Program-made: the position numbers and the translations under genes
Shown here: piece after piece, positions 6,424-13,421 of the stretch
Layout of the letters: every line of letters starts with the position of its first letter
Position numbering within the stretch: position 1 is the first letter of the stretch
Assembly: GCA_003478355.1 (NCBI GenBank)
Contig: QUFC01000063.1
Coordinates: forward strand, 1 to 15,995
DNA length: 15,995 nt
Direction: 5' to 3'
From: Lachnospiraceae bacterium AM48-27BH
GTDB lineage: Bacteria > Bacillota > Clostridia > Lachnospirales > Lachnospiraceae
The notes under the pieces: model-generated
Seen by the model: only the letters and a program-made list of their open reading frames with translations
Told to the model about the DNA's origin: nothing
Databases searched by the model: none

Positions 6424-7016
6424 ATGACTCAGTTTGAAAAATTAGATTTGTTGTTGCGTGAATGTGGAGGGACAATTCAGACATTTCAAGTTCTAAATAA
6501 TGGAATTAGTAAGTCTGTGTTTTATGCATATGTGAAGGAACGAGGATTAGAACAAGCTGCTCATGGTGTGTATGTATCGCCGGATACGTGGACAGATGCA
6601 ATGTACCTTTTGCATTTACGTTGTGGTCAAGCTGTATTTTCTCATGAAACTGCATTGTTTTTTCATGATTTAACGGACAGAGAGCCTTTGAAATACACCA
6701 TAACAGTAAGAACTGGATATAATCCAAGTCGTTTGCAGGAAGACGGTTTCAAGTGTACACAGTAAAAAAGGATTTACATGAAATAGGAATCATAGCTATG
6801 CAGACATCATTCGGACATTCCGTTCCCGTTTATGACATGGAGAGAACAATTTGTGATCTGCTTCGTAGCAGAAAAAATGTTGAAATGCAGGTCTTTCAAG
6901 ACGCATTGAAACAATATGCAAAACGTAAGGATAAAAACTTACGGATGCTTATGAAATACGCAGCTATGTTTCATGTTGAAAACATACTTAGACCATATTT
7001 GGAGGTGTTACTTTAG
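6424..7016 (+). pseudogene. abiEi: AbiEi-like antitoxin / transcriptional regulator, frameshifted
   Basis: Two adjoining frames make one AbiEi-type protein of about 197 residues. The first (6424-6765) encodes the N-terminal winged-helix domain and the middle: MTQFEKLDLLLRECGGTIQT, then GVYVSPDTW, FSHETALFFHDLTDREP and TVRTGYNPSRLQEDGFK. The second (6753-7016) continues with VYTVKKDLHEIGI, FGHSVPVYDMERTICDLLRS and the C-terminal helices. At 6751-6755 (AAGTG) a single missing G would restore GFK-VYTVKK. This is therefore a one-base deletion or a sequencing error, not two genes. AAAGGAG lies before the ATG at 6424. The family neutralises AbiEii and represses the operon. If the lesion is real, residues from about 111 on are lost from the main product. 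Confidence 0.85.
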
Positions 7017-7880
7017 ATGATAACAACGGCAAGACAATTAAAGGATTTAATTCGTAATATGTCAAAGAAAAAATCCGCAGATGCACAGATTTTGATGCGG
7101 AATTATATGATGGAACGTTTTTTAGAACGAATTTCTTTATCAGAGTATAAAAACCAGTTTATATTAAAAGGTGGAATGCTTGTGGCGGCAATGGTTGGTC
7201 TGGATGCCAGAGCTACTATGGATCTGGATGCTACCATAAAAGGCACTAATGTTAGTGTGGAGGATGTAGAAATGATTATATCCCAAATTATATCAATTCC
7301 ACTGGACGATGGTGTTTCATTTCGGGTCAAACGGATATCGGAAATCATGGAAGAAGCAGATTATCCTGGTGTTCGTGTAAGCATGGAAACGAAATTTGAT
7401 GGTGTAATCACACCATTAAAGATTGATATTTCTACAGGGGATGTAATTACACCAAGAGAAATCAAGTACAAATTTAATCTTATGCTTGAAGACCGCACTA
7501 TTGAGGTATGGGCATATAATCTGGAAACGGTATTGGCTGAAAAATTGGAAACTGTTGTTAGTCGAAACGTTACAAATACACGAATGAGAGATTTTTATGA
7601 TATTTATATTTTACAAAAGTTGTATGGAGAACAACTCCAAAAACAAGTTTTATGGACTGCACTTGTGGCTACAGCCAAAAAAAGGGGAACATTAGACCTG
7701 ATAGAAGCTGAGGATATAAGAGAAATATTTGATGAAATTGAATCAAGTCCGGTTATGGAGACCTTATGGAAAACATATCAAAAAAATTATTCTTATGCTG
7801 CTGATATTTCATGGCATGCAATTGTGAAGTCAATCTGTGCATTATATGGAAGTATATTGGAGAATATGTATGACACATAA
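7017..7880 (+). CDS. abiEii: AbiEii-like nucleotidyltransferase toxin
   Basis: A 287-residue protein of the AbiEii/DUF1814 family, the toxin of type IV toxin-antitoxin systems that also act in phage abortive infection. AbiEii-type toxins are nucleotidyltransferases that transfer nucleotides and arrest growth. Visible motifs are ILKGGMLVAAM (residues 50-58, the GG motif), TMDLDATI (68-73, with the two metal-binding aspartates 69 and 71), LKIDIST (Asp137), and VLAEKLETV plus MRDFYDIYIL (172-200). The ORF is full length with no lesion. The start codon directly follows the antitoxin stop at 7016, indicating translational coupling. Gene order, antitoxin then toxin, is standard. An intact toxin beside a disrupted antitoxin is unexpected and is discussed in the findings. 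Confidence 0.9.
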   Translation: MITTARQLKDLIRNMSKKKSADAQILMRNYMMERFLERISLSEYKNQFILKGGMLVAAMVGLDARATMDLDATIKGTNVSVEDVEMIISQIISIPLDDGVSFRVKRISEIMEEADYPGVRVSMETKFDGVITPLKIDISTGDVITPREIKYKFNLMLEDRTIEVWAYNLETVLAEKLETVVSRNVTNTRMRDFYDIYILQKLYGEQLQKQVLWTALVATAKKRGTLDLIEAEDIREIFDEIESSPVMETLWKTYQKNYSYAADISWHAIVKSICALYGSILENMYDT

Positions 7881-8028
7881 AAAACTGATATGTAAATTAC
7901 GTTAGCATTTTGAGTTGCCTAAATTCGAAAGTTAGGAAAATCTTAATAATTTCTCAGGCAATCCATTGTGAATTTAGATGTTGTATTTGCTATACTTAAT
8001 TGGAAATATGAGCAAAGGAGTTGAAAAT

Positions 8029-8325
8029 ATGTCTGAAAAGATATTGATTATAGATGACGAGCAAGATATAGCGGATCTGTTGGAGGTCTACTTGAAAAAC
8101 GAAAATTACGTCGTTTATAAATTTTACTGCGCAACGGATGCCATGTCGTGTATTGAAAGCGGCGACATTGATCTTGCCATTCTGGATATTATGCTCCCGG
8201 ATATGAACGGCTTTTCACTTTGCCAGCTTATCCGAAAGAAATACACTTATCCAATCATAATGCTAACGGCTAAAATTGAGGAAACGGATAAAATAACGGG
8301 GCTGACATTTGCTGGGGTTAGATAG
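8029..8325 (+). pseudogene. VanR-like response regulator, truncated by insertion
   Basis: The first 94 codons (MSEKILIIDDEQDIADLLEV to DKITGLTF) are the receiver domain of an OmpR/VanR-type two-component response regulator, close in wording to VanR (ILDIMLPD, YPIIMLTAK, DKITGLT). Acidic residues Asp9-Asp10 and the phosphoacceptor Asp53 are present. The ORF then runs into foreign codons (AGVR) and stops at 8323-8325. The expected GADDYITKPF with the conserved lysine and the whole winged-helix output domain are absent. AAAGGAG precedes the ATG. The break lies at about 8316-8317, a few bases from the stop codon of the convergent serine recombinase gene, so this is the left junction of the nested element. 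The remaining product would have no DNA-binding domain. No matching sensor kinase gene is in the window. Confidence 0.85.
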
Positions 8326-9991
8326 CGATACTTTTTACATCTACCATGTTGCGGCGGTCATGGTTGACAACTTGCGTCGGCTCCTGCTCGGTATCAACCT
8401 GTCCGACAAAGCTATAATGGATTTCGATTTTCCGGGTGTTGGTTTCCCGGTCTAATTCATGTATCAAAATACGGTCGATAAACTCATGGACGTTTTCATA
8501 GGTCAATTCCTGTATGTCGCTGTATTTCCCGACAATCTGAATAAACCTTGATATATCCCTTTTTCGCTCGGTAACGGTTGCGATCTGCTGTTGTAACTCG
8601 TCTATCCTTGCGGCAAGGGATTTCTTTTCGTCCTCATAGCCGGAAGTTAGAAACACAAACCGTTCATCTGTCAGTCTGCCTAATGCGTTGTCCTCATACA
8701 GCTTGCGGAAAAGCGTGTCAAGTTCGGTCATACGCGCCTGTGCTTTGAAAAGTTCCTTTTGCTGCTGCGCTAATGCCTTTCTCGCTTCCATGTCGCCGTA
8801 CTCGGTAGCTTTACAGATAAAGTCCTGTTCGTGTTCCTTAACATACCGCAAAACCCGCCGCATATCTTCCAGCACTAAATCAAGAAGTACGTTTTTGCGG
8901 ATATAATGAGAGGTACACTCGCTGCCTGTCCTTGCCCTGTTGCGCCATGCGCCGCAAGAATAGGAAAACTTGCGCGGCTCGATATTTACGCCCTGTTGGT
9001 AATACATCTTATGTCTGCAACCAGCGCAAAACAGCAAGCCGGAAAAAATATCAATCTCCGCTGCTTTTGTCGGGCGGTGGCGGGTAGCAATCCGCTTTTG
9101 CGCAAGTTCAAAGGTTTCCTCGTCAACAAGCGGCTCATGGGTGTTTGGGAAGAAATAGCGTTGTTCTTCTTCGTTCTTCCGGGTCTTTTTCGACTTGTAG
9201 GATACCTTGTGAGTTTTCGCGGTTATGGTATGCCCTAAATATTCCTGCCTTGCTAATATGTCATAGAGCGTTTTGTCCGGCCAAGTATAGGGGGCGATCA
9301 TTGCCCGCTGATACCGCGCCTGTCCTGTACGCTGATAGCGCAACGCTCCAATCGTCAAGACTTTGTTTTCCGCAAGCCATTTTTGGATTTCGCACATACG
9401 CACGCCGCTAACAAACATAGCGAAAACCTGTTTGACAATCGGCGCGGTTTCCGGGTCGGGTATAAGGTGGTGGCGGTTGTTCGGGTCTGGGATATAGCCG
9501 TATGGATATTCCCCGTTGACGCGCTCGCCTTTTTGCGCCTGTGCCTGTTTAACTGCGCGGATTTTCTTGCTTGTGTCGCGGGCGTAAAACTCGTTAAACC
9601 AGTTCCGCAAGGGGGTAAACTCGTTATCCTCCCGCGCTGTGTCAACTCCGTCGTTGATCGCGATATAGCGTACTCCGTTTTCGGGAAATACAATCTCTAT
9701 GAGTTCGCCCGTTTTCAGATAGTTTCTGCCAAGACGGGAAAGGTCTTTGGTAATGACCGTCGCCACTCGTCCGGCTTCCACTTCCTGCAACATCGCTTGC
9801 AGCCCCTCGCGCTCAAAACTCACGCCGGAAAATCCGTCGTCCACAAAAAACTTTGTGTTCAAAAAATGGTGTTCGTCCGCATAGCGTTGAAGTATCATTT
9901 TTTGGTGCTGTATGCTTCCGCTTTCTCCGGCTTGCATATCCTCTTGACTTAAACGGCAGTAAAGGGCGGTGATTTTATTCGACTGTAACAT
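8318..9991 (-). CDS. Large serine recombinase (TnpX/TndX-like)
   Basis: A 557-residue large serine recombinase that should excise and integrate the nested element. The N-terminal resolvase domain (about 1-150) contains TALYCRLSQED with probable nucleophile Ser15, then VITKDLSRLGRNYLKTG and NEFYARDTSKKIR. A recombinase domain follows (about 160-290, PYGYIPDP). A zinc ribbon (FCAGCRHKMYYQQG, then a CTSHYI segment) and a coiled coil rich in Gln/Lys/Glu (about 400-480) follow, as usual in this family. I chose ATG 9991 because AAAGGAGG lies before it and the family text begins at MLQSNKITALYCRLS. Its stop lies only a few bases from the junction with the response regulator, typical for elements of this type. 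TnpX of Tn4451 (707) and TndX of Tn5397 (533) give the size range. Confidence 0.93.
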   Translation of the reverse strand: MLQSNKITALYCRLSQEDMQAGESGSIQHQKMILQRYADEHHFLNTKFFVDDGFSGVSFEREGLQAMLQEVEAGRVATVITKDLSRLGRNYLKTGELIEIVFPENGVRYIAINDGVDTAREDNEFTPLRNWFNEFYARDTSKKIRAVKQAQAQKGERVNGEYPYGYIPDPNNRHHLIPDPETAPIVKQVFAMFVSGVRMCEIQKWLAENKVLTIGALRYQRTGQARYQRAMIAPYTWPDKTLYDILARQEYLGHTITAKTHKVSYKSKKTRKNEEEQRYFFPNTHEPLVDEETFELAQKRIATRHRPTKAAEIDIFSGLLFCAGCRHKMYYQQGVNIEPRKFSYSCGAWRNRARTGSECTSHYIRKNVLLDLVLEDMRRVLRYVKEHEQDFICKATEYGDMEARKALAQQQKELFKAQARMTELDTLFRKLYEDNALGRLTDERFVFLTSGYEDEKKSLAARIDELQQQIATVTERKRDISRFIQIVGKYSDIQELTYENVHEFIDRILIHELDRETNTRKIEIHYSFVGQVDTEQEPTQVVNHDRRNMVDVKSIAI

Positions 9992-10021
9992 TAGTCCTCC
10001 TTTCCGACAGCCGAATAAACA

Positions 10022-10048
10022 GGTATAATGTGTTGCTATCATTATACC
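10022..10048. promoter_or_regulatory. Inverted repeat over the recombinase promoter region
   Basis: GGTATAATG (10022-10030) and CATTATACC (10040-10048) are perfect nine-base arms around nine bases, 31 bases upstream of the recombinase start. Both arms contain a TATAAT-like -10 on the respective strand. It could be a repressor operator controlling recombinase expression. Confidence 0.5.
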
Positions 10049-10068
10049 ATATCCCGCCGCCTAATGCA

Positions 10069-10242
10069 CTACTCGGACGCTAAAAATCCCGGATTTCCGG
10101 GCTTTTTCTGCAAATCCTTTACAATGAGTTTCTCAATCTTTTTATGGATTGTATCGGTTGCCTTTTCACTCGGCAACGCTTGAACAAGATAGGTGATTTT
10201 CCCTATTTTGCGTTCGGTTGTAATTGTCTGTTTTTTATCCAT
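10069..10242 (-). CDS. tnpW: TnpW family transposon-encoded protein
   Basis: A 57-residue protein, MDKKQTITTERKIGKITYLV followed by a helical region with EKATDTIHKKIEKLI and a proline/glycine-containing end. AGGAGG lies nine bases before the ATG at 10242, so I prefer this start to an upstream one that would need an uncharged, non-family extension. TnpW is a small protein found directly upstream of the serine recombinase in Tn4451/CTn-like elements. Its role is not established, and an excision accessory (Xis-like) role has only been suggested by position. It is separated from the recombinase gene by 77 bases including the inverted repeat at 10022-10048. Confidence 0.75.
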   Translation of the reverse strand: MDKKQTITTERKIGKITYLVQALPSEKATDTIHKKIEKLIVKDLQKKPGNPGFLASE

Positions 10243-10329
10243 TAGAAAAACCTCCTTTTCCTGTATGGATAAACTATATTCGTCAAAAGGCAAAAACGGG
10301 CGGTTGTTAGCTGCAACCTCACGGGAGTT

Positions 10330-10700
10330 TCACCCCGGCCCATGCTTATGGGTGCGCCGCGCAATACTTTGAGGGTGTTCAACGCGGGAGTATCATTGTG
10401 CCGCCTTGTATGTCGTCGCCCACAAGCTGCTAAACCTGTTTTACGGCGCGGTAGTTCTCGCTCGGCTTTTCCCCTATGGGGAAAAGCTGTCATGGCGTAC
10501 CCGCCGACTGGCTCGGTACAGACGGAATGTACCCGTTTGCCTGTTATGCTGCGCACCAAAGGCCGCTTTCTTTGTCAAAGAACAATAGGCTTTGTCGGCC
10601 TGCAAAAGCACATCAACAGCGGATATGCTTTTGCGGAACGACAAATAGCCCATAACGGGAAGCGTGGAAAGGGGACACGCTCCCCGCATGGGCTAAAAGA
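10330..10700 (-). ncRNA. Candidate structured RNA or leader between HTH and tnpW
   Basis: The 458-base spacer has no credible gene but many perfect inverted repeats. These are TAGCCCAT/ATGGGCTA at 10646-10695 enclosing AGCGTG/CACGCT (10661-10681); GCAAAAGCA/TGCTTTTGC at 10602-10634; AGGCCG/CGGCCT at 10560-10601; GCTTTTCCCC/GGGGAAAAGC at 10465-10487 with a three-base loop; and CCCAT/ATGGG at 10339-10352. ORFs here are shadows without ribosome binding sites. The strand is assigned from flanking gene direction. It could be a leader, a regulatory RNA or a DNA structure; a function cannot be named. Confidence 0.35.
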
Positions 10701-10943
10701 TTATCCTACATGAAAAGCAAGGGTGCGGGTAATAAGGCGCACTTGCAGCCTGTTACGCATTTCCTCGTCCACATAGGAATAGGTATTGCCCGCGTCGTCT
10801 TTCAGCGTGCGGGTACAAAGTTTCGCTATGTAACCCTCGTAGTGCTTCAAGATCGCGCACATGGCGGTTGTGTCGCCGTTTGCCGCTGCGGAAATGACAG
10901 GGAACGGCAACAGATTTTCAGACTTCCTAACGGTATTCATCAT
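10701..10943 (-). CDS. Helix-turn-helix conjugative-transposon protein (HTH_16-like)
   Basis: An 80-residue protein starting MMNTVRKSENLLPFPVISAA and continuing AANGDTTAMCAILKHYEGYI and KLCTR...MRNRLQVRLI. This matches the helix-turn-helix conjugative transposon-like domain that accompanies a small sigma factor in Clostridia and Tn916-type elements (compare Tn916 Orf7/Orf8 pairs). GGAGGG lies eight bases before the ATG at 10943; a second ATG follows. The start lies within the end of the sigma factor gene (stop at 10927), so the two are translationally coupled. The pair probably controls transfer or excision genes, as inferred from related elements. Confidence 0.75.
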   Translation of the reverse strand: MMNTVRKSENLLPFPVISAAANGDTTAMCAILKHYEGYIAKLCTRTLKDDAGNTYSYVDEEMRNRLQVRLITRTLAFHVG

Positions 10944-11364
10944 CTGCTTTTCCCTCCAAATACTGTTTGATTTTCGCAAGCGCGGATTTCCTGTGCCGGA
11001 AAACCGTCGTGCGTACAACATTCAGCAGTTCGCCAATTTCCGCGTCGCTCATATCCAAGAAGTAGGACAAAAGGATAATGTCGCGTTTCCTTTCGGGCAA
11101 AGCGTTAAGGGCTTCGGCAAGCAGTTCATTTTTGACGAGTACATCAAAGCCGGACACTTGAAAACGGAAATAATCGCTTTCGTATTCGTCCGTTGTGAAA
11201 AGCTGCGCGAGTTCGCTTTCGCTCAAATCCGAAAAAGTAACTTCGCGTGCTGCGCGTTTCGCAAGAGTGCGGCGGTGGCTTTTCGCTTCGCCGACCAAAG
11301 TTTTCTTTGCTAATGCGTCGTACTGATGTTGTATTCTTTCCTTGTCGGAAGAAGATAGCTCCAT
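10927..11364 (-). CDS. Sigma-70 family RNA polymerase sigma factor of a mobile element
   Basis: A 145-residue sigma-70-like protein. The C-terminal region 4 is clear: LLAEALNALPERKRDIILLS, YFLDMSDAEIGELLNVVRTT and VFRHRKSALAKIK form the -35-binding helix-turn-helix. The N-terminal half is charged and less recognisable. I chose ATG 11364 because GGAGG lies eight bases before it; a GTG nine bases further upstream would overlap that site. It overlaps the HTH gene by 17 bases. Such short sigma-like regulators occur with the HTH partner in Tn916- and Tn5397-like elements, where they act on transfer-related genes. A perfect 12-bp hairpin at 11499-11527 lies upstream. Confidence 0.85.
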   Translation of the reverse strand: MELSSSDKERIQHQYDALAKKTLVGEAKSHRRTLAKRAAREVTFSDLSESELAQLFTTDEYESDYFRFQVSGFDVLVKNELLAEALNALPERKRDIILLSYFLDMSDAEIGELLNVVRTTVFRHRKSALAKIKQYLEGKADDEYR

Positions 11365-11498
11365 AGAGTTCACCTCCTTCCCGCGTGGAGTAGAGGACGG
11401 GAGTTAAGGGCTTGTCCTCTCTGCCCCTTTCGCTCCGTACCCGTTCGGGAGATGGCTCTTGAGTGCGCTTTTCAGAAAAAAGTTGAAAAAAGCAAAAT

Positions 11499-11527
11499 GC
11501 GCCCGTCCGCAAGACGCGGACGGGCGC
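11499..11527 (-). terminator. Strong 12-bp GC hairpin upstream of the sigma factor gene
   Basis: GCGCCCGTCCGC and GCGGACGGGCGC are perfect arms around AAGAC. On the minus strand it is followed by ATTTTGC and then TTTTTT, so it could stop minus-strand transcription before the sigma gene, or act as an attenuator. Confidence 0.55.
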
Positions 11528-11649
11528 AAAGGAAATGTAAGCAGTAGCTAAATGTATTGACAGTTCACATTCATAGCCGGAATATCCCGCTTGCGGAGCA
11601 TAGCTTTTTTTGACCGCAAAGCATTAGGCGGGTTACAGTAAATAAAAAT

Positions 11650-11684
11650 GGACACGGCGATACCTCCCCGATACCGCCGTATCC
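11650..11684 (-). promoter_or_regulatory. Hairpin in the sigma-factor upstream spacer
   Basis: GGACACGGCG and CGCCGTATCC are ten-base arms with one mismatch that becomes a G-U pair in minus-strand RNA; ATTTTTATTT follows on that strand. It may be a terminator or leader element. The rest of the spacer 11365-11837 has no gene I can support. Confidence 0.4.
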
Positions 11685-11762
11685 TTAAAAAAGGGCGACT
11701 TTAATACACTACCCGCAATCCATTCTATAATAGGGAACAGCGGCTTTTGCGCAATATTAAAT

Positions 11763-11810
11763 AAAAAAGCCGATAACACATAGGTTTTTTGACCTAATGC
11801 GTTATCGGCT
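11763..11810 (-). terminator. Intrinsic terminator of the cfr-like operon
   Basis: On the minus strand AGCCGATAAC is matched by GTTATCGGCT, with CATTAGG/CCTATG extending the stem inward, followed by TTTTTTATTT. It lies 28 bases after the methyltransferase stop codon and is a convincing Rho-independent terminator for that operon. Confidence 0.75.
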
Positions 11811-11837
11811 CTGCGTCTATGCGTCTGGCACTTTTAA

Positions 11838-12821
11838 TCATTTTTTTTTGAATTTATTATATGTGTTAGCTAACTGTCCACAAGCCGCGTTAATCTCTCT
11901 GCCATGAGAAACTCTCATAGTAACTTCAAGTCCTGCTTGCTCTAATTGATGTTTGAATGCAACTATTTCCCGTTTCTGTGGTGCTTTAATTCTTGAATTG
12001 CTTGTTGGGTTGTATTGTAACACGTTAATCATAACTTTTTTGCCCCGAAACCATTTTGCAAGTTGTCTTACATCTGAGGGCCGGTCATTTATACCCGGTA
12101 AAAGCAAATACGCAAAGACAATTTTGCGATTATGCCTTTCAGAATAGGATAAGGCTTGCTTAACAACATCTTCAATAGCATATATGCGCATGTGAGGAAT
12201 AATACGATTTCTTGCAGATTGTGTTGCTGCGTGTAAAGATATTGTCAACTGAATTTTAAGATGTTCCTCGCGCAATTTTTTTAATTGATCGACCGGACCA
12301 ACTGTTGATATGGTAATGCCGTCGGTTGGAAAGTTGAGCCCATATCTATCTCGGAGAATATGGATTGCTTTTATCAAGTTGTCATAATTGAATAAAGGCT
12401 CTCCCATACCCATAAAAACGATACGGTTTACTTTTCGACGCAACAATATAATCTGTTGTACGATTTCTGACGATGTTAGATTACGAACAAAGCCATTTCG
12501 CCCGGACTCACAAAAAATACAACCAACAGGACAACCGACTTGTGTGCTCACGCAAACAGTTCCACCATCTCGCCGCTTGATAAAAACCGTTTCAATGTAT
12601 TTGTTGTCTTTCAGTTCGTAAACATACTTTTCAGTATCACTGCTTTTGCAAATATTTTTTACCAACATTGATAGATTTTTTTTGCGTGGTAATTGCTTAT
12701 ATAATTCTTCATATAAGGCTTTTGCTTCATTCTCGCCAATAACTTCCGACATTTCTTTGTAAGTAAATCCGTATGGATCATTCCGTACTTCCGCAGGCGT
12801 ATATTTAGGTAAACGTTTCAT
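11838..12821 (-). CDS. Cfr/RlmN-family radical SAM 23S rRNA methyltransferase
   Basis: A 327-residue radical SAM enzyme of the family that methylates adenine 2503 of 23S rRNA (RlmN at C2, Cfr at C8). The iron-sulphur cysteines are Cys97, Cys101 and Cys104 in CPVGCIFC. The SAM-binding GMGEPL lies at 138-143, TISLHA at 193-198, and the methyl-carrying cysteine is Cys314 in AACGQL. The words AYLLLPGINDRPSD and QYNPT resemble Cfr (AYIMLPGVND, RYNPT) more than RlmN. The N-terminal domain is short and lacks the usual KFRAKQI-type motif; the protein is about 20 residues shorter than Cfr. AGAAAGGAT lies before the ATG. It follows the KTR gene by 16 bases in an operon with an attenuator-like leader, so it looks like mobile cargo. 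Resistance to phenicols, lincosamides, oxazolidinones, pleuromutilins or streptogramin A is possible but untested; a duplicate RlmN is the alternative. Confidence 0.8.
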   Translation of the reverse strand: MKRLPKYTPAEVRNDPYGFTYKEMSEVIGENEAKALYEELYKQLPRKKNLSMLVKNICKSSDTEKYVYELKDNKYIETVFIKRRDGGTVCVSTQVGCPVGCIFCESGRNGFVRNLTSSEIVQQIILLRRKVNRIVFMGMGEPLFNYDNLIKAIHILRDRYGLNFPTDGITISTVGPVDQLKKLREEHLKIQLTISLHAATQSARNRIIPHMRIYAIEDVVKQALSYSERHNRKIVFAYLLLPGINDRPSDVRQLAKWFRGKKVMINVLQYNPTSNSRIKAPQKREIVAFKHQLEQAGLEVTMRVSHGREINAACGQLANTYNKFKKK

Positions 12822-12837
12822 TTTTATATCCTTTCTT

Positions 12838-13023
12838 CTAAATAATAAAAGTTTGTTTTTCTGTATTTTTGATTACAATCTCTAATTTTTCTACATCAAT
12901 GATATGCGTCAATTTGCATTTAGGGCAGAAAAGAGGAAAATCTTTTAATACAGTATTATGAAATACTTGAACTCTCGTCTTTCCGTTACAAATCGGACAT
13001 TTTATCCAATATTTTTTAAGCAT
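12838..13023 (-). CDS. Cysteine-rich KTR domain protein
   Basis: A 61-residue protein with two CxxC pairs (CPICNGKTRVQV and FCPKCKLTHIID) that should bind one zinc ion. The GKTRVQVFHNTVLKDFPLFC text matches the Cys_rich_KTR family, often encoded next to tetracycline and other resistance genes in Tn916-like elements. The function is unknown. Ribosome binding is not strong (GGACGAG upstream). It is the first gene of the two-gene operon with the Cfr-like enzyme and lies just after a strong terminator-like hairpin (13049-13093), so its expression needs read-through or another promoter. Confidence 0.8.
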   Translation of the reverse strand: MLKKYWIKCPICNGKTRVQVFHNTVLKDFPLFCPKCKLTHIIDVEKLEIVIKNTEKQTFII

Positions 13024-13048
13024 TATATTTCACTCGTCCTTTTTACAC

Positions 13049-13093
13049 AAAAAAATGCAGGTCAATCCTCAACATGAGCATTGACCTGCATTT
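13049..13093 (-). terminator. Terminator-like attenuator upstream of the KTR gene
   Basis: On the minus strand AAATGCAGGTCAAT pairs perfectly (14 bp) with ATTGACCTGCATTT around 13 bases, followed by seven T residues. It lies between the operon promoter and the KTR/Cfr-like genes. Unless antitermination occurs, it would stop most transcripts. An alternative hairpin using GCATT/AATGC at its 5' base could compete. Confidence 0.7.
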
Positions 13094-13200
13094 ATAATGC
13101 ACAGAGCAGTACAACAAAACTAAGGCATAGCTTGCACTATGTCTATACTATATCTATACGTCGTTAGTTTTTTGTATAGCATCCGCAAAATAAGCATGAC

Positions 13201-13238
13201 AAAAAAGCCCATGTTGAAAATGGGAAAATCCTTTTTTT
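13201..13238 (-). promoter_or_regulatory. First attenuator hairpin after the leader ORF
   Basis: On the minus strand CCCAT/ATGGG encloses TTTCAAC, followed by CTTTTTT. Upstream AAAAAAAG (13231-13238) can pair with the CTTTTTT, and longer arms at 13241-13248/13190-13197 (eight of eight) and 13255-13264/13176-13185 (nine of ten) extend the fold to include the leader ORF. Confidence 0.6.
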
Positions 13239-13244
13239 CAATGC

Positions 13245-13271
13245 TTATCTAATACGCATGCTATGCAACAT
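13245..13271 (-). CDS. Eight-codon leader peptide MLHSMRIR
   Basis: ATG at 13271 is preceded by AAAGGAGG at good spacing, a much better site than that of the KTR gene downstream. The reading frame encodes MLHSMRIR then TAA at 13245-13247. The codons lie in the 5' arm of the long fold at 13176-13264, so ribosomes on the leader would alter the pairing. Short leaders of this kind control erm, cat, tet(M) and ABC-F genes by ribosome stalling. The peptide is not one I know; a stalling role is inferred. Confidence 0.6.
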   Translation of the reverse strand: MLHSMRIR

Positions 13272-13299
13272 AAACGCCACCTCCTTTTACATAAATTTT

Positions 13300-13328
13300 A
13301 TTTTATCAGAAAATCAGTCTACTGTCAA
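13300..13328 (-). promoter_or_regulatory. Promoter of the leader/KTR/cfr-like operon
   Basis: On the minus strand a perfect -35 TTGACA (13323-13328), a 17-base spacer and -10 TAAAAT (13300-13305) lie 28 bases before the leader ORF start. This is a near-consensus sigma-A promoter and would transcribe the leader, KTR and Cfr-like genes. Confidence 0.8.
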
Positions 13329-13421
13329 TACACAACAGGAAGTATTTAACCTAATGATATGAATTGTGTGGACATATCCAAAAAGAAAGGTGAACTGTAA
13401 AATGTAACAGGGTGAATGAAA

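Noticed and set aside
6149..6427. ORF overlapping the end of the membrane protein and the abiE leader
   Set aside because: No ribosome binding site, no recognisable family, and it runs through the 14-bp operator; a shadow of the membrane-protein gene.
8029..8325. Presence of a vancomycin-resistance cluster
   Set aside because: Only half of a VanR-like receiver is present, with no sensor, ligase or dehydrogenase gene; general two-component regulators look similar.
9383..9952. 189-residue plus-strand ORF inside the recombinase gene
   Set aside because: Antisense of a strongly conserved serine recombinase; the open frame follows from codon bias and there is no upstream ribosome binding site.
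10861..11313. 150-residue plus-strand ORF opposite the sigma factor gene
   Set aside because: Mirror of the sigma/HTH genes, which have clear family motifs and ribosome binding sites on the minus strand.
11557..11585. TTGACA in the sigma-factor spacer as a plus-strand promoter
   Set aside because: The hexamer at 17 bases (GAATAT) matches only half of a -10, and no plus-strand gene follows.
11838..12821. Assignment of the methyltransferase to a named cfr allele
   Set aside because: Family motifs are clear but the N-terminal domain differs from the Cfr sequence I remember; without alignment no allele name is justified.
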